A program made the position numbers and the translations under genes. DNA of 64,000 nucleotides, taken from NCBI RefSeq assembly GCF_017744835.1, contig NZ_JAGIAM010000006.1:1-64000 (forward strand), in the 5' to 3' direction. Below are positions 46,901 to 53,512 of the stretch, piece by piece. Source of the DNA: Sphingomonas sp. (GTDB taxonomy: Bacteria > Pseudomonadota > Alphaproteobacteria > Sphingomonadales > Sphingomonadaceae). How positions within the stretch are numbered: position 1 is the stretch's first letter; each line of letters begins with the position of its first letter. Under the pieces are notes generated by a model. The model did no database searches, was not told where the DNA came from, and saw only the letters and a program-made list of their open reading frames with translations.

Positions 46901-49111
46901 ATCGACACCACCAGTGTCGTCAACAACGGCACGCTGACGCTCAACTACACCAACACCGCCGAAGCCGCGGAGATCGGCGATGCGGTCGCGGTCAGCGGCA
47001 CGGGCAATCTCCGCCTGATCGGCGCGGGCGAGCTCGAGCTCACCAGCGACATGATCGCCCACACCGGGCTGACGCTGGTCGAGAACGGCAAGCTGACGCT
47101 CACCGGGAGCCTCGTCAGCGATCTGGTTACTTCCGGCAACGGCGTGTTCCAGCTCGGCGAGGGCGGCAGCTTCACCGGCGACCTGATCAACGACGGCACC
47201 TTCGTCTATGCGCGCTCGGACAGCTACACCGTCGCGGGCGACTTCAGCGGCACCGGCAAGCTGGTCAAGCAGGGCGCCGGCGTGCTCACCTTCGGCGGGC
47301 TCTATGGCTTCACCGGCACCACGCTGATCAACGGCGGCTCGGTGCGCTTCACCGGCCAGCTCGAGGACGACACCCAGATCGACCTGCAGAGCGGCACGCT
47401 CGACCTGTCGGGCGTCCAGGGCGGCGAGCAGACGATCGGCGAGCTTGCGGGCGGCGCCCAGGGCACGGTCGCGCTCGGATCAAGCCAGCTTACCGTGAAC
47501 CAGAGCAGCAACACCGTCTTCTCGGGCTCGATCACCGGCGACGGCGGGCTGACCAAGACCGGCAGCGGCACGCTCAACCTGACCGGCACCAGCAGCTACA
47601 GCGGGGATACCGAGGTCGAGGGCGGCACGCTCAAGGTCAACGGCGCACTGCCCAATTCCACCGTGCTCGTGCAGCCGGGCGGCACCCTGGGCGGCAACGG
47701 CCTGATCGGCGGCCTGTCGATGAGCGGCGGCACCGTGGCACCGGGCAATTCGATCGGCCACCTGACCGTCAACGGCCCGGTCGTCTTCACTGCCGCCTCG
47801 GTCTATGCGGTCGAAGTCAACGCGGCCGGTGCCGCCGACCGGATCGACGCGACCGGCAGCGCGACGCTGGGCGGCGCGAAGCTCCAGGTGCTCGCCGAGC
47901 CGGGCCGCTACCGCGGACGCACCAGCTATACGATCCTCACCGCCGCTGGTGGAGTGAGCGGCACCTTCGGCACGGTCACCAGCAACTTCGCCTTCCTCAC
48001 CCCCTCGGTGAGCTATGGCGCCACCGCCGTCACGCTCAACCTGACGCGCAACGACGCCAGCTTCGCTTCGCTCGGCGCCACGCCGAACGAACAGGCAGTG
48101 GGCACCGCGCTCCAGGCGCTGGGCGGCGGCAATGTGCTGTTCGAAGAGACGCTGCTGCTCCAGGACAGCCATGTCGCGCCGAGCTTCGCCTCGCTTTCGG
48201 GCGAGCTCCATGCCGGCGTGGCGAGCGGGATGATCGAGAACGCCGAGGCGGTCCGCCGGACGATGCTCGGCGCGCCGGCTCCGGCCACCGAAGGCGGCTA
48301 TGGCTGGGCGACGCTCGCGGGCAACTGGGGCACGGCCAAGGCAACGGCTTCGAACCTGCGGCTGGAGACCGAGCAGCAGGGCGTGCTCGGCGGCGTCGGC
48401 GTGGCCGGCCAGGGCTTCAACGGCACGATCGGCGTTGGCAAGCTCACGTCGGACTTCACGTCGGCAGGGCATGCGCGCGGAGACACCACGCTGGTGCTCG
48501 GCACGATCGGCTATGCCGGCGACCGGTTCAGCGTGACCGCGGGCGCCAGCCATGCCTGGAACACGATCGACACCAGCCGCACTGCGTCGCTGGGCACGAT
48601 CGGCGGGGCGCTGCGCGACGAGTACAAGGGGACGACCTGGCAGGTGTTCGGCGAAGTCGCCTACGGCATCGCCACCGGCGCAATCGAGATCACGCCCTTC
48701 GCCGGGTTGAGCCATGTCGAGAGCCGCACCGACGCAGTGAGCGAGAGCGGCGGCCCCGCGGCGCTCGCCATCGCCGAGGACACGCGCAAGGTGACCTTCA
48801 GCGACATCGGCCTGCGCCTGAAGGGTGCCGACGCCGCGGCGGAAGGCGAGGGGCTCCGCGTGGCGCCCTATGCCTCGGCGGCATGGCGTCACGGCTGGGG
48901 CGACCGCGGCCAGCCGCTCAGCGCGAGCTTCGCCGGGGCGACGGGCAGCTTCTCGGTGCTCGGTCCGGTGGTCGCCAAGGACGCCGCGGAGCTGGGCCTC
49001 GGGCTGGGGCTGCGCAGCGGGCCGGTGCAGGTGAGCCTGGGCTACAACGGCTCGATCGCAAGCCGGTGGAGCAACCATTCGGCGCAGCTCAAGCTCGCCA
49101 TCGGTTTCTAG
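40973..49111 (+). CDS. Giant type V autotransporter adhesin
   Basis: A 2712-residue surface protein. Signal peptide ~1-36 (cut after AQAQ). Residues ~45-2180 form a repetitive Gly/Ala/Ser/Thr/Asp-rich passenger with many short units of the type GDVSITSGT and GIxAxxx, expected to fold as a beta-helix; it has no cysteine in the parts inspected. Residues ~1160-1850 are two 346-residue tandem copies. Around 2190-2370 come autotransporter-associated repeats (GGLTKTGSGTLNLTGTSSYS, GGTLGGNGLIGG). The last ~270 residues are the autotransporter barrel, ending LAIGF with the terminal Phe needed for BAM insertion. Adhesion or biofilm is the likely role. GGGGGG precedes the ATG at 40973. It borders the phosphorelay and pilus genes. 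Confidence 0.93.
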   Translation: MVQVRNRHPHGKLRLRTALLLSSAIGIAAAGQAQAQATHEDNGPGDVSYTAPSVSGAPQAVQLYSPDGSITATIGTVTATATAGDRMPAVWAASDAGTVDVTIDSLTLSGAGDGRGLYTQSAGASTINITSVDVFGRAGVFADSASDVTMKLGAVRVTGHDLPDDDFDLDAVAAGRGLNLLPDNSLEQTPVGGNVSIEVDSVEVRGSGDAFAIHADAVGDIAVKSGAILSDGEGVDVSSGGDVTIALDGDVDVADGAVSAEGENISVTVAGGVTVTAGGGAVEAEGATTATIRNLGTIHATGANGESGQGAILADASGAITIDSNVATSAADAFGLDPAATIRAMGGDGAVSITAGTTTSSGGSAMGIYAGSNSGDISIQAADTRTTAEAITGGYYTADAIYAESVSGDVSITSGHAQSGGQSGSAIVGLSGYAGMTGSGSGYYYQNGLGGDVHIVSDTALANSPSGAGGAIIGYASHGNVTIASGSVTSTGGGISAIGGTGVDITSGTVQAVRTGIAVERAGGPVTITTTGDTISTNGSAIYAGGSANSRLTGAVTITTGAGTTTAAQGTALLPNGIAPAAIASYGTQDIAIVNNGTATSNGQGPAIVANSTGGKVSITSNVATNTGTGVAISAIGGNGVEVHATTVSTAASSGHGVFAQSTTAGDTIVDVGSFTGATGSNASAIYARADNGAVSVTAGSITNSNSSSGAWGINALGRGVTIVAGDVDVAGVAIRAATSLDPAIPLNDGHVSITTTGDITSRAANAISISGTVASLDVTIGADSVVTGNGGTAAVAGGARGEVSVTNNGKIVAQGTGETGIGVTSSGGGDVTVVSKNIVVDSDAAPVSGFNAGAITAVSQGGNGNVSVASETASISGPGRYGIAATTTGTGTLTINSGTLSKDADDRAGIFARSGSGDIAITSTSLANSGVGAKGIDAVSFNGGDIHITSGTLVNSAVGATGNVAEGIYADTLGKITVDAGTTEVHGEGASAIALLAGDAVAITSGTATTYGNNTTALYVGTWTGDVTVNSGTISLLGTADTSGIGVSTDDGAVFVTSESITGAGVNSYGISAYGTLGATVVSNDIATSRFGVFAQSTQGDVSVSLLGDTITGASYNVGTSYGVRGLGGDVTVITAAGTTTSAADYGIDVTARDSATIVNAGTVAANGPNAVGIRVTATSGIDLTSNIVTVGGAAVDPGIDPATGFRAARGGIVAEGGAGPIAIDSGSVTIAGDYRYGIFAHGTGAIDVTSDSLSYEAADSAGIMIVGGAGDVSVTSGTLTASGVSGAGVVARTGAGNITITADQTHLSGTGYAGAGYTADAVVGISQTGAVSITSNDASTAGWAGSAVAGLGASVAIHSTKASASGDKGAIVFGQASTGNVTIDSGTIASTGADTDALVGRALNGSVTITSGDIASTGALARGILAESKLGTSVTTGAISGEGYGVSAHASAGDTAVIVNGAVASTGDVGVIASGTNVGVTVANGGSVAGTSGISATGTTVTIANAGTVSGNGPDATGIRAAATGSIDIASKTVTVSGTAVDPGLDANTGFRAARGGIVAQGGAGAIAIDSGSVSVAGDYRYGIFAHGNGTIDIASDSLSYEAADSAGIMVVGGAGDVTVASGTLTGSGVSGSGVVVRTGAGDIAITADQTHLTGTGIAASGYTADAVVGLSVDGSVSVTSNSASSAGLYGSAVVAFASGTGNATVVSTTAATTGDGGVAVVARSQGGGDASVTSGTVTTASATSSAIEAIADMGSASVVSSSVTAADVGILAAGFEGASITTGKVTAVERAVEARSLGDATVLVNGAVKSANELGVKASGTDVALTVEAGGSVSGASGIAVTAGGAATITNLGTVSGTSGPAISAIGTTHLINAGTINAGTGSAAVVLDATDDLVTLRTGSVVHGTIDTGAGIDTVELVGTNAATLAQFANAERLDVVSGFWSTGTTGNAFDSVAIRGGAELQVNLSGDGDSGIDTTSVVNNGTLTLNYTNTAEAAEIGDAVAVSGTGNLRLIGAGELELTSDMIAHTGLTLVENGKLTLTGSLVSDLVTSGNGVFQLGEGGSFTGDLINDGTFVYARSDSYTVAGDFSGTGKLVKQGAGVLTFGGLYGFTGTTLINGGSVRFTGQLEDDTQIDLQSGTLDLSGVQGGEQTIGELAGGAQGTVALGSSQLTVNQSSNTVFSGSITGDGGLTKTGSGTLNLTGTSSYSGDTEVEGGTLKVNGALPNSTVLVQPGGTLGGNGLIGGLSMSGGTVAPGNSIGHLTVNGPVVFTAASVYAVEVNAAGAADRIDATGSATLGGAKLQVLAEPGRYRGRTSYTILTAAGGVSGTFGTVTSNFAFLTPSVSYGATAVTLNLTRNDASFASLGATPNEQAVGTALQALGGGNVLFEETLLLQDSHVAPSFASLSGELHAGVASGMIENAEAVRRTMLGAPAPATEGGYGWATLAGNWGTAKATASNLRLETEQQGVLGGVGVAGQGFNGTIGVGKLTSDFTSAGHARGDTTLVLGTIGYAGDRFSVTAGASHAWNTIDTSRTASLGTIGGALRDEYKGTTWQVFGEVAYGIATGAIEITPFAGLSHVESRTDAVSESGGPAALAIAEDTRKVTFSDIGLRLKGADAAAEGEGLRVAPYASAAWRHGWGDRGQPLSASFAGATGSFSVLGPVVAKDAAELGLGLGLRSGPVQVSLGYNGSIASRWSNHSAQLKLAIGF
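44450..46525 (+). repeat. Two tandem 1038-base repeats inside the autotransporter gene
   Basis: Landmarks recur at an exact offset of 1038 bases: GTCGATCCCGG at 44561 against GTGGATCCGGG at 45599, and GGGCGACTATCGCTACGGC at 44671 against 45709. The encoded 346-residue units are alike throughout, most strongly in GFRAARGGIVA...GDYRYGIFAH and SLSYEAADSAGIM. A more diverged third copy may lie near 42150-42600. The borders are approximate. Confidence 0.8.
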
Positions 49112-49145
49112 GTTTCGGTTTCAGGGCTTCGACCCGAGGGGAGCG

Positions 49146-49177
49146 GAGGAGTCGCGGCGACGCGGCTCCTCTTCTTC
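49146..49177 (+). terminator. Intrinsic terminator of the autotransporter gene
   Basis: GAGGAGTCGCG (49146-49156) pairs with CGCGGCTCCTC (49161-49171), one wobble pair, GCGA loop, followed by TTCTTCGTT. It lies 35 bases past the stop codon. Confidence 0.75.
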
Positions 49178-49185
49178 GTTCGGGG

Positions 49186-49458
49186 CTACTCCGGCAGCTG
49201 CGCGAGGAGCTGCTCGACGAGCGGCGCCAGCGCCTCGCGCGGCGCTCCCTCGTCCACCGTCTCTTCGATCTTCTGCGCCGCGGCGCCGAGCTCGGCGAAG
49301 CCGAACATCCCGGCGTTGCCCGCAAGTCCGTGGCACAGGCGGCGCAGCGCGGCGTCGTCGCCGGTCGTCCAGGCGGCTTCGATTGCCGCCCGGTCCTCGG
49401 CCGCGCGCGCGAGGAACCGCGCGTGGAAGGACTTCATCCGCTCGTGGAAGTCGGTCAC
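49186..49458 (-). CDS. Hpt-domain phosphotransfer protein
   Basis: A 90-residue stand-alone Hpt protein. The phospho-accepting histidine is His43 in RLCHGLAGNAGMFGF, the usual HxLKGxAxxxG pattern with Gly-Leu-Ala in place of Leu-Lys-Gly. The rest is a four-helix bundle. The GTG start overlaps the stop of the receiver gene as GTGA, so it is translated with it. In a relay it would take phosphate from a receiver aspartate and pass it to another, here most simply the LuxR-type regulator encoded 2.2 kb away. Confidence 0.88.
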   Translation of the reverse strand: MTDFHERMKSFHARFLARAAEDRAAIEAAWTTGDDAALRRLCHGLAGNAGMFGFAELGAAAQKIEETVDEGAPREALAPLVEQLLAQLPE

Positions 49459-49820
49459 GGCAAATGCGCGCGCACCGTCGCGGCGAGCGTCATCGGATCG
49501 AACGGCTTGGGGATCACGCCGACTGCGCCCAGCTCGCGCAGCCGGGCGACTTCGGAGACCTGGGTGCGCGCAGTGATGAACAGCACGGGCACACCGGCGG
49601 TCTCGGGTTGCTCGGCGAGCCGACGGAGCGTCTCGGGCCCGTCCATCTGCGGCATCATCACGTCCAGCAGCACGACGTCGGGGCGCCATTCGCGCGCGAA
49701 CGCCAGCGCCTCCGCCCCCGAGTTGCAGGTCTGCACCTCGAACCAGGGATCGAGCTCGAGCGCCATCGCCGCGATCTCGGCGATGTCGCGCTCGTCGTCG
49801 ACGTAGAGGACCTTCGTCAT
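49455..49820 (-). CDS. Single-domain response regulator (receiver only)
   Basis: A 121-residue CheY-like receiver: VLYVDDERD, phospho-acceptor Asp53 in VVLLDVMMPQMDG, FITARTQVSE and GVIPKPFDPMTLA. There is no output domain, so it must act by protein contact or as a relay between kinase and Hpt. The ATG overlaps the kinase stop (ATGA) and its own stop overlaps the Hpt start, making a tightly coupled kinase-receiver-Hpt unit. Confidence 0.92.
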   Translation of the reverse strand: MTKVLYVDDERDIAEIAAMALELDPWFEVQTCNSGAEALAFAREWRPDVVLLDVMMPQMDGPETLRRLAEQPETAGVPVLFITARTQVSEVARLRELGAVGVIPKPFDPMTLAATVRAHLP

Positions 49821-51568
49821 TTCGCGGCGATCTCCATCGGCTCGGCGCGGGCGAGATCGACGTGGAAGCTGGTGCCCTTGCCCAGCTCGCTGTCGAAGCT
49901 CACCGTCCCCTTGAGCAGGCGCACGATGTCCGCGACGATGCTCAGCCCCAGCCCGGATCCGCCCTTCTGCCGCGTGTCCGACGAATCGGCCTGCACGAAG
50001 CGCTCGAACACGCGCCCGCGCAGATGCTCGGGGATGCCCGGGCCATGGTCCGAAACGGTGATCCGATACTGGTCGCCGCGCTCGCTCACGGCGATGCGCA
50101 CGCTCTCGCCCATGGGCGAGAATTTGATCGCATTGCCGAGCAGATTGGTGAGGACATTGGCGAACGGGTCCTCGGCCGCGAGCACCGCGGCGCCGGGCGG
50201 CACCGGATCGGCGACGATCGTCACGCCATAGTCGGTCGCATAGGCCTGGAGCTCCTGCACGGTGCGTTCGATCACCGGCGCCAGCGGCACGGGAACGCGC
50301 TCGATCACGGTCTTGCCCGAACTCATCTTCTCGAGATCGAGGATGTCGTTGACCATGCGCACCAGCCGCGAGGTGTTGGTATGCGCGATCGCCGTGAGGC
50401 GCCGAGCACGCTCGGGAAGCTCGCCCGCGGCACCGCCCGCGAGCAGCCCCAGCGATCCGGCGATCGAAGTGAGCGGCGTGCGCAGCTCGTGGCTGACGAT
50501 CGAGATGAATTCGCCCTTCATCCGGTCGATCTGCTTGCGCTCGGTGATGTCGCGGATGACTGCGAGATAGCTGACATGGTCGCTGTCGCGCACCGGGCTG
50601 ATCGACACTTCGACGGGAAAGTCCGACTCGTCCTTGCGGCAGGCGACATATTCCTGTGTCGGGCCGCCCTCGCGCTGGATCGCGCGCAACACCGCCTCGA
50701 CGCGCTGGGGATCGGGCTTGTTCTTGAACAACATGCCGACGTTCTGGCCGGGCAGCTCGCGCTGCGCATAGCCGAACATCGCCGCGGCCGAGGGATTGAG
50801 GTTCTCGATCGCGCCCTTCGTGTCGAGCATCAGCATGCCGTCCTGGGCGCTGTCGAAGATCGCCTCCTGCCGCGTCTTGGCGTGCTCGAGCGCGCGCATC
50901 GTCCGGCGGCGCGCGAGGTCGATGCGCACGGCGACGAGCGCCGCGCCGATCAGCAGCAGGAAGAGCACGGTCTGCAGCACCAGCATGCGGCCGCGCAGCT
51001 GGCGCCGGCCCTGCTCGGAGCGGGCGACCCGGGCCTCGAGGCGCGCGCTTTCCTGGGCGTCGATCTGCGCCACCATCGCGCGGAAACGATCCATGATCCG
51101 CCGGCCTTCGCCGCTGGCGACGATCGCGCGCGCCTCTTCGCCATGGCCGCTGCGCGACAGCGCGATCATCCGCGTCGCGAACTCGCGCTTGCGCATCGAC
51201 TGGGCCTTGAGCTCCTCGATATGCGACGTGGCGGGCGAGTCCGCGTCGAGCGACTCCACCAGATTGGCGAAGGCCTGGTCGATCTGGGTCTGGGCCCGGG
51301 CATAGGGATCGAGGAAGGAAGGGTCGCGCGCGAGCATATAGCCGCGCTGTGCCGTCTCGAGGTCGAGATGGAGCCGCAGCAGCCGCTCGAGCGCGACGCG
51401 CGTCTGGAACGACTGGCTCACCTGGTCGCGCAGCCTGCGGCTCTGCTCGAACTCGGCGGTGAGCAGGCGGGCGGAGAGCACCAGCAGGATCGGCACGCCG
51501 CATATCGCCGCGACGAGCAGCAGCTGCATCACCCAGCCGGGCAGCGCCAAATGGCGGAACCGCTTCAC
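49817..51568 (-). CDS. Hybrid-free sensor histidine kinase with CHASE3 and PAS domains
   Basis: A 583-residue membrane kinase. TM helices at ~12-34 and ~195-217 flank an extracytoplasmic CHASE3-type helical domain (ETAQRGYMLARDPSFLDPYA at ~71-90). A PAS domain covers ~235-345 (IFDSAQDGMLMLDTKGAIE, FGYAQRELPGQNV). The H-box has His360 in FISIVSHELRTPLTSIAGS, and the ATPase domain has NLLGNAIKFS, DHGPGIP and GGSGLGLSI. No receiver is fused; the receiver and Hpt are separate downstream genes. Divergent from the LuxR regulator, with 122 bases between. Confidence 0.93.
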   Translation of the reverse strand: MKRFRHLALPGWVMQLLLVAAICGVPILLVLSARLLTAEFEQSRRLRDQVSQSFQTRVALERLLRLHLDLETAQRGYMLARDPSFLDPYARAQTQIDQAFANLVESLDADSPATSHIEELKAQSMRKREFATRMIALSRSGHGEEARAIVASGEGRRIMDRFRAMVAQIDAQESARLEARVARSEQGRRQLRGRMLVLQTVLFLLLIGAALVAVRIDLARRRTMRALEHAKTRQEAIFDSAQDGMLMLDTKGAIENLNPSAAAMFGYAQRELPGQNVGMLFKNKPDPQRVEAVLRAIQREGGPTQEYVACRKDESDFPVEVSISPVRDSDHVSYLAVIRDITERKQIDRMKGEFISIVSHELRTPLTSIAGSLGLLAGGAAGELPERARRLTAIAHTNTSRLVRMVNDILDLEKMSSGKTVIERVPVPLAPVIERTVQELQAYATDYGVTIVADPVPPGAAVLAAEDPFANVLTNLLGNAIKFSPMGESVRIAVSERGDQYRITVSDHGPGIPEHLRGRVFERFVQADSSDTRQKGGSGLGLSIVADIVRLLKGTVSFDSELGKGTSFHVDLARAEPMEIAAK

Positions 51569-51690
51569 CGGGCGTGCCGCCGGGACGGGAGGCGGGCGGG
51601 ATCGGACGGAACGCTAAACGGCAGCTTTACCCTCCCTCGGTCGCAATGGTACGGGCCTGTAACGCACGGCGGCAAAGATGTGGTTCCCGG

Positions 51691-52320
51691 ATGACGCGAG
51701 TCCTGGTTGCGGAGGATGATCCGCTGACGCTCTCGGGCATCGAGATGCTGCTGGACGCCAGCAATTTCAAAATCGTGGCGAGCGCGCGCACCGGCGCTGC
51801 GGCGCTCGACGCGCTGGCGGCGGCGCGGCCGGACATGCTCGTGCTCGACGTCGACATGCCCGAGCGCAGCGGCCTCGACGTGCTGCGCACCTTGCGCAAC
51901 CGCGGCGACCAGCGGCCGGTGGTGCTGCTCACCGGGAGCATGAACGACCAGCGCGCGAAGGAAGCGATGCAGCTCGGCGTCAACGGGCTGGTGATCAAGG
52001 CTACCGCGCCGCGCGATCTGCTCGTCTGCCTCGAGACGGTCGTGCAGGGACGCCGCTGGCTCGACCAGGAAGTGATGCAGCGCGCGATGGAGCTGGCCAT
52101 GTCGCCCGAGGCGGCGGCGCGCGACCCTCTCGAGAAGCTCAGCGCGCGCGAGCGGGCGATCGCCTCGCTCGTCCAGCGTGGCCTGCGCAATCGCGAGATC
52201 GCGGAGGAGCTCGGCCTCACCGAGGGTACGGTGAAGGTGCATCTGCACAAGATTTTCGAGAAGCTCGAGCTGCGCAGCCGTACCGAGCTGATCCTGCTCG
52301 GCAAGGCGTCGAACGAGTAA
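51691..52320 (+). CDS. LuxR/NarL-type response regulator
   Basis: A 209-residue regulator: receiver with AEDDPLTLSG, phospho-acceptor Asp53 in MLVLDVDMPERSG, LLTGS and VIKATAP; then a LuxR helix-turn-helix at ~140-205, LSARERAIASLVQRGLRNREIAEELGL and TEGTVKVHLHKIFEKLELRSR. The ATG at 51691 is chosen because receiver homology starts at its second residue; no strong ribosome site is visible. It is divergent from the kinase operon and directly precedes the pilus genes. A near-palindromic 20-base element starts 6 bases after its stop codon. Confidence 0.93.
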   Translation: MTRVLVAEDDPLTLSGIEMLLDASNFKIVASARTGAAALDALAAARPDMLVLDVDMPERSGLDVLRTLRNRGDQRPVVLLTGSMNDQRAKEAMQLGVNGLVIKATAPRDLLVCLETVVQGRRWLDQEVMQRAMELAMSPEAAARDPLEKLSARERAIASLVQRGLRNREIAEELGLTEGTVKVHLHKIFEKLELRSRTELILLGKASNE

Positions 52321-52325
52321 CTCCA

Positions 52326-52345
52326 TATACCCAAGGATATAGCGG
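52326..52345. promoter_or_regulatory. Candidate operator A of the pilus locus
   Basis: TATACCCAAGGATATAGCGG. The core TATACCC-AA-GGATATA is a near-perfect palindrome (TATAYCC-NN-GGRTATA), the size and form of NarL/LuxR-family sites. The same 20 bases occur in reverse orientation at 54550-54569. It lies 111 bases before the first pilin-like gene and just after the LuxR gene, in a 136-base gene-free gap. Confidence 0.7.
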
Positions 52346-52456
52346 TTTCAGCCGAGAGTAAGCCGCTTTCTCGCCCGCCGATGCATGGGCGCGGCGGCCC
52401 CCCGATTGCATCTACGCAGCAGATTTGCGGGCCCTTGCCCGTCTCGTCTGCAGCAT

Positions 52457-53062
52457 ATGATGAACCGAACCACGCTCCTTGCCGCGCTCATCGCGACCGT
52501 CCTGGCCCTCTTCGCGCTCCCCGCGAATGCCCAGACGACTGCCTATGCGCCGGGCCAGGGCGCGGTGAACAGCGTCGCGGTGGGCATCGACGTGCGCGCC
52601 TCGGTACGCGACCGCTGCGGCTTCGCGACCGGCGGTGCGCCCTCGGGCGCGATCGCCCAGGCGGAGTTCGACCGCACCGGCTTCACCAAGGATTTCGCGA
52701 TCGTGCTCAACTGCTCGAGCCCGTCGCGCGTGGCGGTCAGCTCGCTGCGCGGCGGCCTCAAGACCGATACCAGCGCCACCGGCTATGCCTCGACCGCGCC
52801 CTATCAGGTCGAGCTGCGCATGGTCGCCGATGACGGCACGGCCGCCGCGGCGAAGTGCGACGCCGCGAGCCTGGCCAGCGGGGGCGGTTGCGCCTTCGCG
52901 GGCACTGCCGGCACCGCCACCGGGCTGCGGCTTCCCAGCGCCTCGACGCGGGCGAACGGTTCCTATCTGCGCGTCAGCGCGCCGCCCTATGCCGGCGCCG
53001 ACCCGCTGGTCGCCGGCAGCTACAGCGATTCGCTGGTCGTGACGGTCAGCGTCGCGGCATGA
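52457..53062 (+). CDS. Spore coat U (SCPU)-type pilin-like subunit
   Basis: A 201-residue secreted protein with a signal peptide (~1-26, LALFALPANAQ). The mature part has the SCPU pattern of archaic chaperone-usher subunits: VAVGIDVRASVRDRCGF, then VLNCSSP about 40 residues on as the disulfide partner, a second pair AAKCDA...GGGCAF, and a final SYSDSLVVTVSVAA strand, the donor-type C-terminus. ATG at 52457 is followed by a second ATG; no strong ribosome site. First pilin gene after operator A; probably CsuA or CsuB-like. Confidence 0.8.
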   Translation: MMNRTTLLAALIATVLALFALPANAQTTAYAPGQGAVNSVAVGIDVRASVRDRCGFATGGAPSGAIAQAEFDRTGFTKDFAIVLNCSSPSRVAVSSLRGGLKTDTSATGYASTAPYQVELRMVADDGTAAAAKCDAASLASGGGCAFAGTAGTATGLRLPSASTRANGSYLRVSAPPYAGADPLVAGSYSDSLVVTVSVAA

Positions 53063-53107
53063 AGCGATGGAAATATTTAGGAATTGGCGCATATTCCCGG
53101 TGGCGCC

Positions 53108-53512
53108 ATGGAACCCTGCCACTGCCTTGCCAGCCATGCCGTGCGGACAGCCGCATGGCGTTGTTGCGCCCTCGTCGTAACCCTGGGCGCCGCATCGACG
53201 GCGCAGGCGCAGACGGTGAATCGCGTCAATCTCTCGGGCAATGTCTCCCCGCGCTGCTGGGCGGCGGGAACCGCGACGATGCCGGTGCGGGTCTCAGACG
53301 AATCGGGCTTCGACACTGCGGCCCAGGTCCGTTGCAGCGTCACGCTGCCGCAGCTGACGATGCAGGTCCGCCGGCTGGACGGCGAGCAGGGGTCGGTCGA
53401 GGAGACGCTCTCCGAGCAACATGTGACGCAGCTCGGCCCGGCGATCAGCGCCTCGGCGCGCACATTCGACCCTCGCGCCACGATCGAGATCGTCGTATCG
53501 CCCAAGCTATGA
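53108..53512 (+). CDS. Small SCPU-type pilin-like subunit
   Basis: A 134-residue secreted protein, signal peptide to about residue 35 (STAQAQ), preceded by a Cys-rich n-region. The mature ~100 residues have a disulfide pair (SPRCWAAG and VRCSVTLP) and a VRVSDESGF strand like its neighbours, but the domain is shorter than a full SCPU fold. The stop overlaps the next start (ATGA), so the two products are made together. The start at 53108 is the first ATG; upstream candidates are weak. Confidence 0.7.
   Translation: MEPCHCLASHAVRTAAWRCCALVVTLGAASTAQAQTVNRVNLSGNVSPRCWAAGTATMPVRVSDESGFDTAAQVRCSVTLPQLTMQVRRLDGEQGSVEETLSEQHVTQLGPAISASARTFDPRATIEIVVSPKL

Noticed and set aside
45452-47062. Long minus-strand frames inside the autotransporter gene
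   Set aside because: Repetitive Asp/Arg/Ala composition mirroring the passenger repeats, no start signals, no family.
40973-49111. Short spaced repeats resembling a CRISPR array
   Set aside because: They are coding, in frame with the autotransporter, with variable unit length and no constant repeat-spacer pattern.
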